Source: Septoria linicola (lineage: Eukaryota > Ascomycota > Dothideomycetes > Mycosphaerellales > Mycosphaerellaceae). From it: 64,000 bases of DNA. Shown piece after piece: positions 32,641 to 46,249 of this stretch. Where the stretch lies: positions 434,001 to 498,000 of the forward strand of contig CP099432.1 of NCBI GenBank assembly GCA_024114885.1. Reading direction: 5' to 3'. The notes under the pieces were generated by a model. The model was not told the DNA's origin. It ran no database searches and saw only the letters and a program-made list of their open reading frames with translations. The stretch's first letter is position 1; every line of letters begins with the position of its first letter. The translations under genes were made by a program, and so were the position numbers.

Positions 32641-35600
32641 TAATAGCCTCGTAGAAGTATAAAGCTTATATCTAGTTAGAAGAGAAGCTAAGTTAATCTA
32701 AAGTAGAAGTCTTAGTATCTAGTAAAGAAGTAGTAGTAGTTAAAGTAGAAGTATTAGTAAGTAGTATAAGTATATAGAGATTAAGATTAGTCTCTTAAAA
32801 GAATCGAATTATAGTATATCTAGTATAAGATCTATAAAGTAGTATTAGTATAGATTTATCTTAAGAAGAATAGAGTAATAGTATATCGAACTTATAGATA
32901 GTTAAGGCTTTTCTACTTCTTAATTATATAATAATAGGTTTAATTAAGTAAGTATTAGTCGCTCTATTATCTAGAAAGTCTAACCTAGGTACGTTTCTAG
33001 GCTAAGCCTCTATTAGCGAGAGAAGAACTTCTAATCGTAATAGTAGATAGATTCTATATAGAGAGAAGTTAGAGGTAAAAAGATTAAAGATTAGAATTAG
33101 AGAAGATATAGGATAGTAGATAGGTAATAGATAGCTAGAGAAGACGAAAAATAAGGTCGATATTATAAACTACTCTACCTAGTACTAATAGCTATCTAAT
33201 AAGAGATATAGTCTAAGGTAAGGTACTAGTAAGATATACGACGAGGTTAGATAGAGTAATAGTATAAGATAATCCGATTTAATAATTAACTTATAATAAT
33301 AGTCTAGAAGTAGATAGCTAGTAGAGAATAGGTATAATATTAGAATAGATAGTTAAGATAGAAGCGAGGTATAAAAAGGCCTATTAGTAGTATAGCTTCG
33401 TTAGCTAAGCTAGACGTTACGCCTTAACCTTAAATATTAGATTAGATAATTAGTTATTAGCTAGCGTTAGTAGAAGAGATATATATTAAGTTACTACTAT
33501 CGATCGTATCTAAAATACTTATATAGTCTATTATTATATATATACTACTAATAATAATATCTATTCTCTATTATAGCGCGTATCTCTTTACTACTCTAAT
33601 AGTTATTAGCCTACTAGATAATAAGGATATATTAACGACTAGGAGCTATCTAATATATAACTACTATTCTAGCTCGTACGAAGATATCTACCTTAGTAAG
33701 CGTCGTAGCTCTTTCTTTCTCTCTCTTCTTTCTCTAGTAGTAGATAACGTAATAGAATCTATCGATCTATATATATTATCGTCGTCTTGTAGAGAGTAAG
33801 TAAGTAGCTATATATATCTACTTCTAAGATTTATAAGTAAGAAGTAGAATAAGCTAACTACTAGCTTAAGTAGTAAGACTACCTACTATATATTTTAGCC
33901 TTAAGACGTAAGTAAAATTTAGCTTTTATATAACTACTAGTTTTCTAATTAGAAGAGTAGCTAAAGATACTACCTATAGTTACTTATTATAGTATAAGTA
34001 AGGATTATCGTTTTAGTAGCTTATAGGTCGATAATAGACCTTAAGGTCTTTATTAGGTTTTAGTCGTAGCCTATACTCTTGTTTAAATAAGTCCTAATTA
34101 TAACCTTACTAGTAAGATATAAATTTTATAGAATAATATAGAAGGCGTAGATAAGTAGATATACTTTTAGTCTTATATCTTCCTATCTACTCTTATAAAT
34201 CGATATTCGTATTATACTCGACTCGATAGATTACTCTTAGTAGTTACTCTACTAACTTACTAATAATATATACCTCGTAAATAGTATCTTCTTAGCCTAC
34301 TATCTAGGCGCGTATAGCGCGAATATACCTATATAGTTCTTATAGTACTATAGCGAAAGTAAACTATAAATAGCTAGTAATAGCTTCGATAATATAAGCG
34401 ACTTCTATAAAAGATATATAGAGTCGAGCTATACTACTCGCGTCTACTAATATAAACCTAGGACGTAGGCCTAGCTAATTTAATAACGAGCCTAAATTAG
34501 ATATAACTAGTAAGAAAGATAGTAATAAAAGTAAGAATAAGGATAAGAGTTATAAGAAAATAGTAAAGGATCTAAAAGACGACGAATAGGATATAGATAA
34601 TAACCTAAGTAATAAGGAAGAATAAGATAAGGAAATAGTAGATAAGAAGGAACTTAATAGTATATAAGAGTCGATTAAGAAGCTATAGGCTACGCTTATA
34701 GAGAAAGACTTATTAGTATATCGAGATCTATAGAAGTAGTATACTAGCGATAATAATACGCTCTAGTTACTACTCGAGAAGTATCTATAGTAATACGAGA
34801 AGTAGCTATATAAAGCTATTATATCTTAGTACGACAAGGTATTCGCTAAGAAGAAGAGAAGAGTACTACCTATCTATAAGATCTACCTAAATAGCTATTA
34901 GCTAACTATTCTTAATCTAGTACGAGTATATATACTCTTTAGTAAATCTATAGCTACGAGTACTAAGTTCCTAACTATTCTAAGCTAATTATACGCGCTA
35001 GAGCCTCTATTAACCTTTACTAAGATAATAAAGGACCTTTATAAACATTAGCGTAATAGAGAAGATAGAGTTAGTATAGGTATAAAGGAAATATATAGCG
35101 TTAATAGGAATATAGAGTAGGCGCTATAGAATATCGAGCGATACTTAGAGTAGTAGCTTAGCTATAGTAAGATACTTCTACTAACGAAGATATTAATAAA
35201 ATCGAAGTTCTTCTTAGATATAAAGATAATAGTCTTATATATAAAAGGAATAGAGAGGGTCTTAAATACTCTAGAGCTAGATAAGTAGATTATAGATAGT
35301 AAGTTAGATAAGGATAGTATATAGTACGACGATAGTCTACTACTCTTAGACGATAGAGTAGATTAAGACGATAGAGTAGATTAAGATAGTAGACTATATA
35401 GATAAGATATACTTCTAGATAATAACTATAAAAAGAGCGATTAAGAAGATAGCTATAAGTAGTAGAGTAATATTAATAATAGATAAGAGCTCGATACTAA
35501 TAATATAGCTATATCTACGAGCTCTCTATCTAGTTTCTCGTTACTAGTTATTATATAGTAGAAGAAACTCTATCTATATACGTCTTAATATAGAAGACTA

Positions 35601-37230
35601 CTATATCTAGAGAAGTAGAAGTAAGTATTATTCCTATATAATAGTATATCTTCTTTATTTAATAGCTATAGCCTAGAATTAGCTCGCGAGCTATAGAGAC
35701 TAGTAGTAACGACGCGATAAATATATAGATTACTAGATTACCTAATATTTCTATTACTTATAGATAGTAAAGATACTAATAAGGATAATAAAGGAACTTA
35801 CTCTTTACTCTACTTTAATTTACTTATATTCTTTCTTACTATAGAGAATTCGTTACTTTATAATTATAGCTACCTATAGTTACTCTATAACTATAACGAT
35901 ATATACTATCTCGTTACTATAACTTTAATATTAGCTTCTAATCTTAAGCGTCCTACTAGTAGTATAATTCTTAGTAGCGCTACTTCTAACTTACTAAAGA
36001 AGCGTCTACGTCTTAATACTAGTTCTAATAATATTTAGTTATTTCTCGATATCTTTATACTACTATATCTAGAGCGTATACTACTAGTATTAAATACGCT
36101 TACCTTACTATACGACCTCTATAGAGCTAGTAGAAACTAATTACTAGAGAGTACGCTATATATAGTTAGTCTCTATACTCTTACCTTACTACTTTATATA
36201 GTAATACTAATATAGTATTATCTAGATCCTATCTATCTTATATATAAACGAATTTATTCTACTCTACGCCTATATCGCCTCGAGTAAAGTAACTATCTAC
36301 GCTTCTTAGTCTACTATAAATATAGCTATACTAAGTACTAGAGAGGTAGATAGTAGAGTAGTATATCTATATATCGATACTAACTAAATTATTTACGACT
36401 TCGCTATAGTAAATAAAGCTTACTTACCTAGTACTCTATTTACTACTCTACTAGCTTTATCTTTAGTAGTCTAGTTACTACTAGAAGTAAGTACTAAACT
36501 AAGTAACCTAACTATATCTACTATAGCTATCTCTATCTACCTATTTCTAGAGCTACTACTATCTAAGACTTTTATATTAAGTATTTAGGAGTATATAGTT
36601 ATATCTACTAAGTAGTCGCCTTCGAAATAGTATAGACGTCTATTATAAATATAATATCTCTTTATATAGCTAATAATACTTACTTCTATTAGTAAGTACG
36701 AATTTATAGATAGTAGTATAATCTAAGGAATTATATATTTAGTATACTAGGTTAAGTACTATCTCTACTAGTAATAGTAATATATCCTCTATCTCGATAC
36801 TCTTTACTAGGAAGTAGGTATAGTTTAGAAACTAGTTAGCTATATACTTAAGTTACTATAGGACTTCTTAATACGCGCTCGAATTAGTTCCTAAGACTTA
36901 GTATTTAAGGTCTAGAAGAGTTAGGCTATAATATCTTCTACGCTCTAGAAATAGCTTAAAAAGATAATAGAGTAATATTAGGCTAGAGAGAAGGATATCG
37001 GTTATAAGATCAAGTATACTAATACTCTTACTAATATTAAAGACGATATAGGTAGAGATATATAAGATCTTATAGACTTAATTAATATTACTAAGGAAGA
37101 GCGTAATACTTTAAGATCTCTAGTAATAGATAAGGTTAGAGTTAGATATTTTTATACTATAGAGCGCTAGCTTATAGGCGCTTATTTATTAAGAAAGAAA
37201 TAATAACCTATAGTAGATTTTCGTATAGTA
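32640..37230 (+). pseudogene. Unrecognised long coding remnant(s)
   Basis: Long + frames broken mostly by TAG/TAA run through this stretch, suggesting one large gene or two neighbouring ones. Visible parts: a charged segment around 34,500-34,800 with many Lys/Asp/Glu (reads like KSKNKDKSYKKI, IVDKKELNSI) that could form a coiled coil; a Leu-rich helical stretch around 34,850-35,280 (IYSVNRNIEQALQNIERYLE); an acidic tract with repeated LDDRVD near 35,345-35,375; a long hydrophobic/Tyr-rich stretch 35,640-36,600; and a C-terminal part near 37,000-37,200 (LINITKEERNTLRSLVID). No known transposase, helicase or RT motif was found. It is more likely another element gene than a host gene, because its RIP load equals that of its neighbours. 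Confidence 0.55.
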
Positions 37231-37239
37231 TAATCACTT

Positions 37240-39110
37240 CTCTAATCTACGTCGCTATAAGCTTTTAAATAGAGAGGAGATTAAGCTTTATATACTAGCG
37301 ATAGATCTAAAGCTTTAGAGTTATTTAAGTATTTCTAGATCTTATTAAGAGCTTTAAAATACGTAGAATCTAGATTTAATAGAAACCTAGCTACTTAGCT
37401 AATAGTATATACTATATCTAGCCTAGTTTTAGTAGCTAAGTATATAAGGACGCCTACCTCTCTTAGAAATTATCTTATATTATCTATTTTAGCTTTATTT
37501 TTAGCTTTTTCTAGACGTATACCTTGTTCTATAGATATAGAGATAGGATTAAGCCTAAGTTTATTATATCTCTCTAGTATTTTAAGTAGATAACTCTTTT
37601 AAGATAGGATAATTACCTTATCTCTAGATATCTAGAGAGATTAGTCTTAACCTAATTTGCTAGGTTTAGACTAGAGCTAAATATAAGTATATCGTCTATA
37701 TAATATATAATCTAGATACCTATCTCTTTATTTTTAAAGGCTATACTATCTTTAAGTAAAGAACGAAAATTATATTTAGCTAATATAGACTTAAGATATA
37801 AATACTATTCTCTACTAGCTTACTTTAGGCCGTATAAAGTAGTACTAAGGCGATAGACTTTAGACTCTTACTCTTTAACTAGAAAACCTATAAACTATTT
37901 AATATATAATATATCTCTTTATCTATAGAGCTATTAGGGAAAGCGAGTTTTATATCGATTTATTCGATTTCTAACCCTTTATAATCTACTATATAGAAGA
38001 GGGAACGCTAGGTTTCAGAGCGATATATATTACTAAAAGTATCGTCGTAGTCTAGGCCTAGTACTTACTTAAAGCCCTTAGTAACCTATCTACTTTTAAA
38101 CTTAATAAGATTACTATAGAGGTCTCTTTTTATCTTATAGACCTACCTATCTCTAATAACTTTTCTATCTTTAGGTAGTTCTACTAAGTCCTAGGTTTTT
38201 AGTCTATTAAGGTTATTTATTATAGACGATATAGACTCTAACTACTTTTGTTTATTAGGACTATTAATAGCTTCTTTATAGATAGTAGGGTCGTTATAAT
38301 TATTACTAGCTATAAGAGTATAAAAGGCTAGCTCGTCGTCTAGACTATCGTCTTCTAGAGTACTTATAGGTCTAGAACTAGTAATATCCTCTATATCTAT
38401 CTTAGGTATTTTAGAAAAACCTTCTATATTATCTTATAACTTGTCTTATTCTAGCTCTAGAGACATATCTCTATTAGATATAGAACTAGTAAGTATAGTT
38501 CTATCTAACTCTAGGTTTATAGGTTAATTCTTAGAGGTCTAAGCTTAGACTTTGTCTAGAGAAGCTCGGACCTCCTCTAGAGGAGCTTAGACCTTATCTA
38601 GAGAAGCTTGGACCTTCTCTAGATTTTGGTTATTACTAGACATAGTTACTAGATATTCTTCTTCTAGATTTAGACTAGTTCTTAGTATATCTTTTTCTTT
38701 ATAGAACTAATTTTCTAGAATAGTAACGTCTCGTGCCTAAATAGTACGTTTTGACTCTAAATCGAGGAGTTTATAATTCCTAGAGTTACTATAGCTAATT
38801 AAGATAGCCTTACGAGCTCTAGAATCTAGTTTCTTAGGATTAACTCTAGAATAATAGGCTATAGAGCCAGAAACGCGTATATTACTAAGGTTTAGCTTCT
38901 TATTAAACCTAACCCTATAGGGTGATTTATAGTTTAAAGACGAGTATAGCGTTCTATTATATAGATATATAGCTACTTCTAAAGCCTCGCTCTAAAAGTA
39001 CTTAGGAAGATTAGACTCTAGTAGTTAGGTACGTACTTTATTAAGTAGAGTTCTATTTAGTCTCTCTATAAGCCTAGCTACTATACCTCTAAGCTCTTCC
39101 TTAAGGTATA
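37240..39110 (-). pseudogene. Second Copia pol fragment (integrase end, RT, RNase H)
   Basis: The minus strand reads from the integrase C-terminus (RLIERLNRTLLNKVRT near 39,010-39,070, then SEALEVAIYLYNRTLYSSL) into RT (KIKRDLYSNLIKFKSR near 38,080-38,130; IDIKLAFPNSSIDKEIYYI near 37,900-37,960, the D-V-K-T-A-F-L-N-G box). It ends with LIYLATKTRLDIVYTIS near 37,390-37,450 and YSDVDQRSDYTIRKSTIGYY near 37,230-37,290 (RNase H start). gag, protease and LTRs are not seen. Its 5' side runs into the CT-rich satellite at about 39,110. It contains CpG, unlike the first Copia element, and its sequence motifs differ, so it is a separate family. Confidence 0.9.
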
Positions 39111-40060
39111 ATAGTTAGCCTTAAACTCTAACTAAAGTACTTCCTAATCGAGTATTCTACTCTATCTTCTCTATTCTACCTCTTCTCTATATACTCTCTC
39201 CTACTTTATACTCTATATTCTACTCTACTCTATTCTATTCTACCTCTTCTCTATATACTCTTTTCTATTTATTTTCTATATTCTACTCTACTCTAAATTA
39301 TTCTACTTCTCTTTTATATACTCTTTCCTACTTTACTCTATATATTCTACTCTACCTATTCTATTATATCTCTCCTCTATATATCTTTTCCTACTTTATA
39401 CTATATATCTTTATTCTATACTATACGCTCTAGCTACTCTACTCTAAAGCTCTTTTATAAGATATAATAGTCTTAGAGATTGTTTTATTAAAATACTTTC
39501 TAATTAAGTATTCTATTCTATTTTTTCTATTCTATCTCTTCTTAATTACTCTTAATACCTTTAACTATATTCTCTTATTTTATACTATATATCTTTACTC
39601 TAGACTATATACTCTAGCTACTTTACTCTAAAGCTCTTTCTTAAGATATAATAGTCTTAGAGATTATCTAACTAAAGTACTTCCTAATCGAGTATTCTAC
39701 TCTATATTCTCTATTCTATATCTTCTCTATATACTCTTTCCTATCTTATACTATATATTCTACTCTACTTTTTAACTATTCTACCTCTTCTCGATTACTT
39801 TTAACGCTTTTAACTATATTCTCTTACTTTATACTATATACTCTTACTCTATACTATATATTCTTACTCTATACTATATACTCTTTTCTACTTTATACTA
39901 TACGTTCTACTCTACTCTAAACTATTCTATCTTTTCTTAATTACTCTTAACGTCTTTAACTATATCTTTAGAATATATCTTATTCTATACTATATATCTT
40001 TCCTTTATACTATATATCCTTACTCTATACTATATACTCTTAAGTTTATATAACTTTATC
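39110..40060. repeat. CT-rich satellite array, left block
   Basis: Strongly asymmetric sequence (C/T/A on +, very little G) built of imperfect units of about 60-70 bp resembling CTATATACTCTTTTCTACTT followed by TATTCTACTCTACTC and CTATTCTACCTCTTCT. A distinct spacer beginning AGCTACT and containing AAGCTCTT-CTTAAG-TATAATAG and TAAAGTACTT-CTAATTAAGT punctuates it at about 39,090, 39,430 and 39,610. Confidence 0.9.
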
Positions 40061-42705
40061 TCTCTCTATATATAAAGTCGAGTATAACTAGTAGCTTTAG
40101 TAAAGTATATTAAGTACTTTATAAGTATACTAGTAAGAGTTCTAATTTAAGCTTTTATAGCTTAGAAAGATTTATACTTATTTATATTACGCTCTTATAT
40201 AGTAGGACTATAATATACTTTTTAGAAATAGTTATACTACCTAAGCTTAAGTAGCTATATTTTAGATTATATTAGCTTAAATCTAAGTAGCTTAGATATT
40301 TAGATTATACCTATAGCTATATATCTATAGAGTAATTATAAAGATAATATAAGATAAGAATAGACTTATAAGATTATAGAAAGAAGTACTTTTAAGTTAT
40401 ATTATTCTATATTAAGCTTAAGTAAAGCTTTAGTATAATCTATACTAGACTCTAAGTTTCTACTACTTTAAGCCTATTAGTACTAGTTAAGTCTTATATT
40501 ATAGATCTATTTCTTAATTTCTAAAATTACTTAGGTTATTACTATTTAAGACACCTATATAGTATCTAAAACTATCTAAGCTATTATCGAAATTACTTAG
40601 AGTATTAATAAGATCTAATTTAATAGCCTCCTATTTAATAATATTCTTATAGTTCTTAGAAGTTAGTATCTTAGAGATATAGATATTTATAATAGCTATT
40701 ATATTTTAGTATAAGTTTAGAGCCTAATAGGTATTAGTAGGTCGATCTATTAGAGAGAGGATCCTTCTTTAGAGTATCTCTTAGAGTCTTCTTTAGAATA
40801 CTAATAGTAGTAGATTTATAGATAGGTATCGACTAGCTATACTTACTAGTCTTAAGCTTCTCTTTAAGTCTTATAGCCTTCTTCTTAATCTTATAGAAGT
40901 AGTTCTTAATTATATCTATCTCTAAGCTTAGTTAAGTTCTTAGTATAAGTATAATTTAGGTTAAGCTCTTACTATTAGTAGTATTAAAATAGATAGCGAC
41001 CTACTTATAGTTAATCTATTATATAATAAGTAAAACTAAGTAGAACGAGATAAGCCTTTTATACTAACCTTAATACTTATTATAATAATAGTAGCTATAA
41101 TATACTACTAAATTTCTTAGCTATTCTAGTTAACTATAGATTCGCTTATACTATTAGTAGTACTCGTTATTAATAGTAAATATAGATAGGTATAAGTACT
41201 TTATAGTACTATACTACCTATATCTAATTAAGAATAGTTAAGAAGACTATATTTTAATTAGATTATTACTTTATATTATTTCTAAGTAAGCTATTATTAG
41301 GTCTACGTTTAGTATTATTCTAATTTATAGCTTCCTCTCTACTACTATAACTAATATATAGTCGTATTTAAATATTAGCTTATAAAAGTAAACGAGATTA
41401 CTATAATAACTTTATATAGGCTTTAAAGCTCTATATATTATTAAAGAAGATAAGAGTTAAGAGACTAACGATACTCGATAGATAAATACTAGACTAGGTT
41501 TATAGATAGAAGAGTAAAGAATATATCTCTATACTATATACTCTTCCTCTCTACTTTCTAACTCTCTTTACTTAGATTTACCTTTTATACTTATCTATAA
41601 ATAGATATATAGGCCTATATCCTCCTACCTATAACTTATAAGCTAATTAGATATCTAGACTAGATAATTCTTATAGAGAGTCTAAGTATAATTAGGTATA
41701 GTTTAGAGTAACTATAAAGAGTTACTATATAAACTATAACTCTTTCTTCTATACTATACTAATCTATCTATTAAATATATTCCTATAAATCTTTTTATAC
41801 TATTCTTATTACTATCTTCTATACTATCGATTCTACTAGATACTATATCTATTTACCTATCTAATCGTTCTTAGATATATACTATAGAAGATACTCTTCT
41901 TAATAGTATAAACGTACTAATAATATCTCTACTCTCTTCTATTCTATTAGAATACTACTATTAGTCGCCTTAAGCTCTAAATAGCTTACTAAGTATAAAT
42001 ATTACTATATATTCGAGATACTCTATATAAAGTAGAACTAGAAAGAAGTAGTAGCTTTATACTTATATATAATAGATCGCTTTTTAGTATCTACTAGATA
42101 GAATATACTATAGTAGATATTAATAGTCTTACTTATAGTTTCGTTTATAAGAAGAGGCTTTACTCTATTCGATAGTAGTTAGCTTTATAGATTTAGTTCT
42201 ATAAGGATAATAGAGTCTAGCTACTATATCTTAAAGCTCTATAAAATTAATATATTTATATAATATATTAATCTAACTACTTAAATTTATATATAAGTAC
42301 TAGGTTAGACCTCTAAAAAGGATATTAAAGAGATAGTATATCTCTTACTAAAATAATTAAGTTTAGATATACTAGAGAGAAAGTAATATATAAAAGTAGA
42401 GATTAATAGGTTTAGTTCTATTACTAACTCGTAGACTCTTATAGAGTCGACTTAGTTATAGGTTCTATAGTAGAATATTATAAGTAAGTCCTCTACTATA
42501 TCTACTACTACTCTAGATTAATCGTTATATATATTAGTATCTTTCTTATAGAGTTATTAGATCCTCTACTATTACTATTATCGTATTTATTATTATTATA
42601 AGTATAGAATATCTTTATTTACTCTTAGCTACTAAGGAAAATACTTTTCTAGTATCTTATATCTTCTTAGGAATCTACTACTAGTCTCTAAATACTAGCT
42701 ACTAT
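40060..42705. other. Unidentified core between two satellite blocks
   Basis: About 2.6 kb of RIP-type sequence without a recognised domain. A weakly coding-like + frame runs about 41,900-42,350, but I cannot place it in a family. No long repeat or LTR is visible. Confidence 0.45.
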
Positions 42706-44325
42706 ATCTCTAAGCTCTTTCTTAAGATATAATAGTTAGCTCTAAACTCTAACTAAAGTACTTTCTAATTAAGTATTCTACTCTATTTTCTCTATTCTAT
42801 CTTTACTCTATATACTCTTTTCTACTTTATACTCTATATTCTACTCTACTCTATTCTATTCTATCTCTCTTCTATATACTCTTTTCTACCTTACTCTCTA
42901 TATTCTACCTCTTCTCTATATATTCTTTTCTATCTTACTCTCTATATTCTACTCTACTCTAAACTATTATATCTCTTCTCTACTTACTCTTTCCTACTTT
43001 ACTCTATATATTCTACTCTATCTTCTCTATTCTATCTCTTCTCTATATACCTTTTTCTACTTTATACTCTATATTCTACTCTATTCTATTCTATTCTATC
43101 TCTTATTTATATACTTTTTCTTATCTTACTCTATATATTCTACTCTACTCTAAATTATTCTACCTCTTCTCTATATACTCTTTTCTACTTTATTTTATAT
43201 ATTCTACTCTATCTTATTCTATTCTACCTCTTCTCTATATACTCTTTTCTACTTTACTCTATATATTCTACTCTATCTATTCTATTATATCTCTTTTCTA
43301 TTCTCTATATACTCTTTTCTACTTTATACTATATATTCTATTCTACTCTAAGCTATTCTATCTCTTTTCTATATACTCTTTCTTACTTTCTACTATATAT
43401 TCTTACTTTATACTATATATCCTTATTCTATACTATACGTCCTAGCTACTCTATTCTAAAGCTCTTTTATAAGATATAATAGTCTTAAAGATCGTTTTAC
43501 TAAAGTATTTTCTAATTAAGTATTCTACTCTACTTTTTCTATTCTATCTCTTCTTAATTACTTTTAATATCTTCGACTATATTCTCTTACTTTATACTAT
43601 ATATCTTTACTCTAGCTACTATATCTCTAAGCTCTTCCTTAAGGTATAATAGTTAGCTCTAAACTCTAACTAAAGTACTTTCTAATTAAGTATTCTACTC
43701 TACTTTCTCTATTCTACCTCTTCTCTATATACTCTCTTCTACTTTATACTCTATATTCTACTCTACTCTAAACTATTATATCTCTTCTCTATATAACCTT
43801 TTCTACTTTATACTATATACTCTACTCTACTTTCTCTATTCTATCTCTTCTCTATATACTCTTTCTTATCTTATACTCTATATTCTACTCTATTCTAAAC
43901 TATTATATCTCTTCTCTACCTACTCTTTTCTACTTTATACTATATATTCTACTCTACTCTAAACTATTATATCTCTTCTCTATCTACTCTTTTCTACTTT
44001 ACTCTAGATATTCTACTCTATTCTATTCTATTCTACCTCTTCTTTATACGCTCTTTTCTACTTTACTCTATATATTCTACTCTACTCTATTCTATTCTAC
44101 TTCTCTTCTATATACTCTTTTCTACCTTACTCTCTATATTCTATTCTACTTTCTCTATTCTACCTCTTCTCTATATACTCTTTTCTACTTTATACTTTAT
44201 ATTCTACTCTACTCTATTCTATTCTACCTCTTCTCTATATACTCTTTTCTATCTTACTCTCTATATTCTACTCTATTCTAAATTATTCTATCTCTTCTCT
44301 ATATACTCTTTTCTACTTAGCTTTA
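42705..44325. repeat. CT-rich satellite array, right block
   Basis: Same units as 39,110-40,060 in the same orientation. The AGCTACT spacer reappears at about 42,705, 43,445 and 43,612, in two variants: one with TAGTTAGCTCTAAACTCTAA and one with TAGTCTTA-AGA. That alternation amounts to a higher-order repeat. Junction to the inverted AT-hook fragment at about 44,325 (ACTTAGCTTTAGTAGCTAGG). Confidence 0.9.
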
Positions 44326-44329
44326 GTAG

Positions 44330-45434
44330 CTAGGGTCTACTCTTTATAGAGATATATATACTTTAGAGAAGATCTTATTCTATTTAGCTATAAGGATATA
44401 CTATAAAATATTTCCTTCTATTAAGGTATCTTATAACGTAGAAGGTAGTTAGCTATAATTCGCGTTAGTATTCTAAGTAGAGAAGAGAATAAGGCGCTTC
44501 TAAAGGCTTCTAATAGCGAATAATAGTCTATATCGCCTACTTTCTTTAAATATTAAAGGCGCTCTATTTTATAATTATCTAATATATATCTATAAAATCT
44601 ACCTTATAACTACTAATATAGCTTCTTAGCTATATACTTATATAGGTCTTATAATATATTACTACTATCGCTATTATTATTAACTTTACTACTCTTACGA
44701 TTATCGCTACCTAACTAATCGTAGTTTCTAGCTTCGTTATTAGATTAGTAGGTTATATCTTAGTCGTCGAGGCGATCTAGGCTATTAGACTAGTCCTAGT
44801 TATTAACGCGATTCTAGTCGTTAGTACGATTCTAGTCGTTAGCGTAGTCCTAGTCGTTAGCGTAGTCCTAGTCGTTAGTATAGTCCTAGTCGTTAGCGTA
44901 GTCCTAGTTATTAGTACGTCCCTAGTTATTAGTATAATTCTAGTCGTTAGCGTAGTTATAGTCGTTAGTACGATTCTATTTATTAGTATAGTCCTAGTTA
45001 TCGATATAGTCTCTTATATTTTCGTCTTCTATTTTATTCTCTCTATCTAGTATACTAGTAGAATAGGTATAATATATAGCTTTACTACTCTCTAGTAACT
45101 AGTCGCTAAGGCTTACGATACTAAAGCTTACGATAGTATTATCGAACTTAGCTATTCGAACCTATAGAGAGTCTATAGAAGAAGATATATTAGTAGAGTC
45201 TCGAGTTAGTAGTATACTACTAGCTCTACTAGATATAGAAATTAGATAATATAAGAGTTCTTCGATATCTCTTAGAGAAGAGTCTACTATAGATAGGTCT
45301 AGTACTTCTAGTAAGTTAGACTAAAGATCTATTCTATATTTATTAGATATTTTACTATTATAGAGATTATTATAGTCGTCGATAGGAAGAGCGCCTTCTA
45401 AAAGCTATATATTATTAGGATCGTTAAGAAGTAG
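44330..45434 (-). pseudogene. Inverted fragment of the AT-hook repeat unit
   Basis: Reverse complement of about 46,494-47,625 in the next unit, covering the N-terminal third of the AT-hook protein frame, including its hexapeptide repeat (11 units of 18 bp, 44,789-44,986). Truncated at both ends: on the left against satellite, on the right at the start of the direct unit at 45,435. Together with that unit it forms a large inverted repeat with a spacer of about 1.06 kb. Confidence 0.88.
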
Positions 45435-45475
45435 TCTAGAGAATATCTTTAGGTTTAGGCTTAGATATTCCTAGA

Positions 45476-45840
45476 TACTTCTTATTAAGAAATATATATC
45501 TCTATACTCTATATATATAGAGCTCTTAAACATACTCTTCTATTTATCTCTACGATATAGTATTATTATATAACTACGTCGCGTAGTCGGTAGCTTTTAG
45601 CGTCGTAATTAGGTCTAAGTATAATAAAGAGTCGATTACGCTCTAGAATAATATAGTAACGTTATATACTAGATACCTCTTATTAAGAAATATATATCTC
45701 TATACTCTACGTATATAGAGCTCTTAAACGTACTCTTCTATTTATCTCTACGACGTAGTATTATTATATAACTACGTTATATAGTCGGTAGCTTTTAGCG
45801 TCGTAATTAGGTCTAAGTATAATAAAGGGTCTAGGTATAA
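45476..45840. repeat. 198-bp tandem array in unit A (about 2 copies)
   Basis: Copies begin at 45,476 and 45,674 (TACTTCTTATTAAG / TACCTCTTATTAAG). Same unit as in the arrays at 49,641 and 57,785. Confidence 0.92.
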
Positions 45841-45956
45841 TAAAGGGCCTAGCTATAATAAATAGCCTAGCTATAATAAAGCGCTTAGCTATAATAAGGA
45901 GGCCGGCTATAATAAAGGGTCTAGCTATAATAAAGGGCCTAGCTATAATAAAGAGG
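45818..45956. repeat. 18-bp array in unit A (8 copies)
   Basis: Eight TATAATAAA-containing units, consensus CTAGCTATAATAAAGGGC or similar, at 18-bp spacing. The array continues the 3' end of the last 198-bp unit and closes with AAGAGGCTCT-AACTCGTA-AGAGCCTTT, a short hairpin. Confidence 0.9.
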
Positions 45957-46249
45957 CTCTAACTCGTAAGAGCCTTTATTTAGAAGATAACCTCTAGTAG
46001 ATTAAGAGAAGTAGAATACTTAGCTAGCTAGTAATTAAAACTCCTACTAGCTAGTAGAGTATTCTATATTCTTCTTAGTACTATAAGTAGCTACTCTATA
46101 TACTTTAATTAGCTTCTAATACTACCTATACGCCTTCTATAGTAATAGTAAAATTCTCTTAAATCTAGCTATATCGCTACCTATATTTTCTTTTAGGAAG
46201 TTAAGATCGTATCCTAACTACTACCTTCGAGATATAATATTATTCTAAT

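Noticed and set aside
32640..37230. Telomere-linked RecQ helicase or YR recombinase
   Set aside because: No Walker A/B, DEAH or R-H-R-Y pattern could be found in any + frame, even allowing for RIP changes.
45440..45475. Telomere-like TTTAGGTTTAGGC at the unit start
   Set aside because: Only two imperfect repeats, also present in units B and C as part of the common terminus; too short to call an interstitial telomere.
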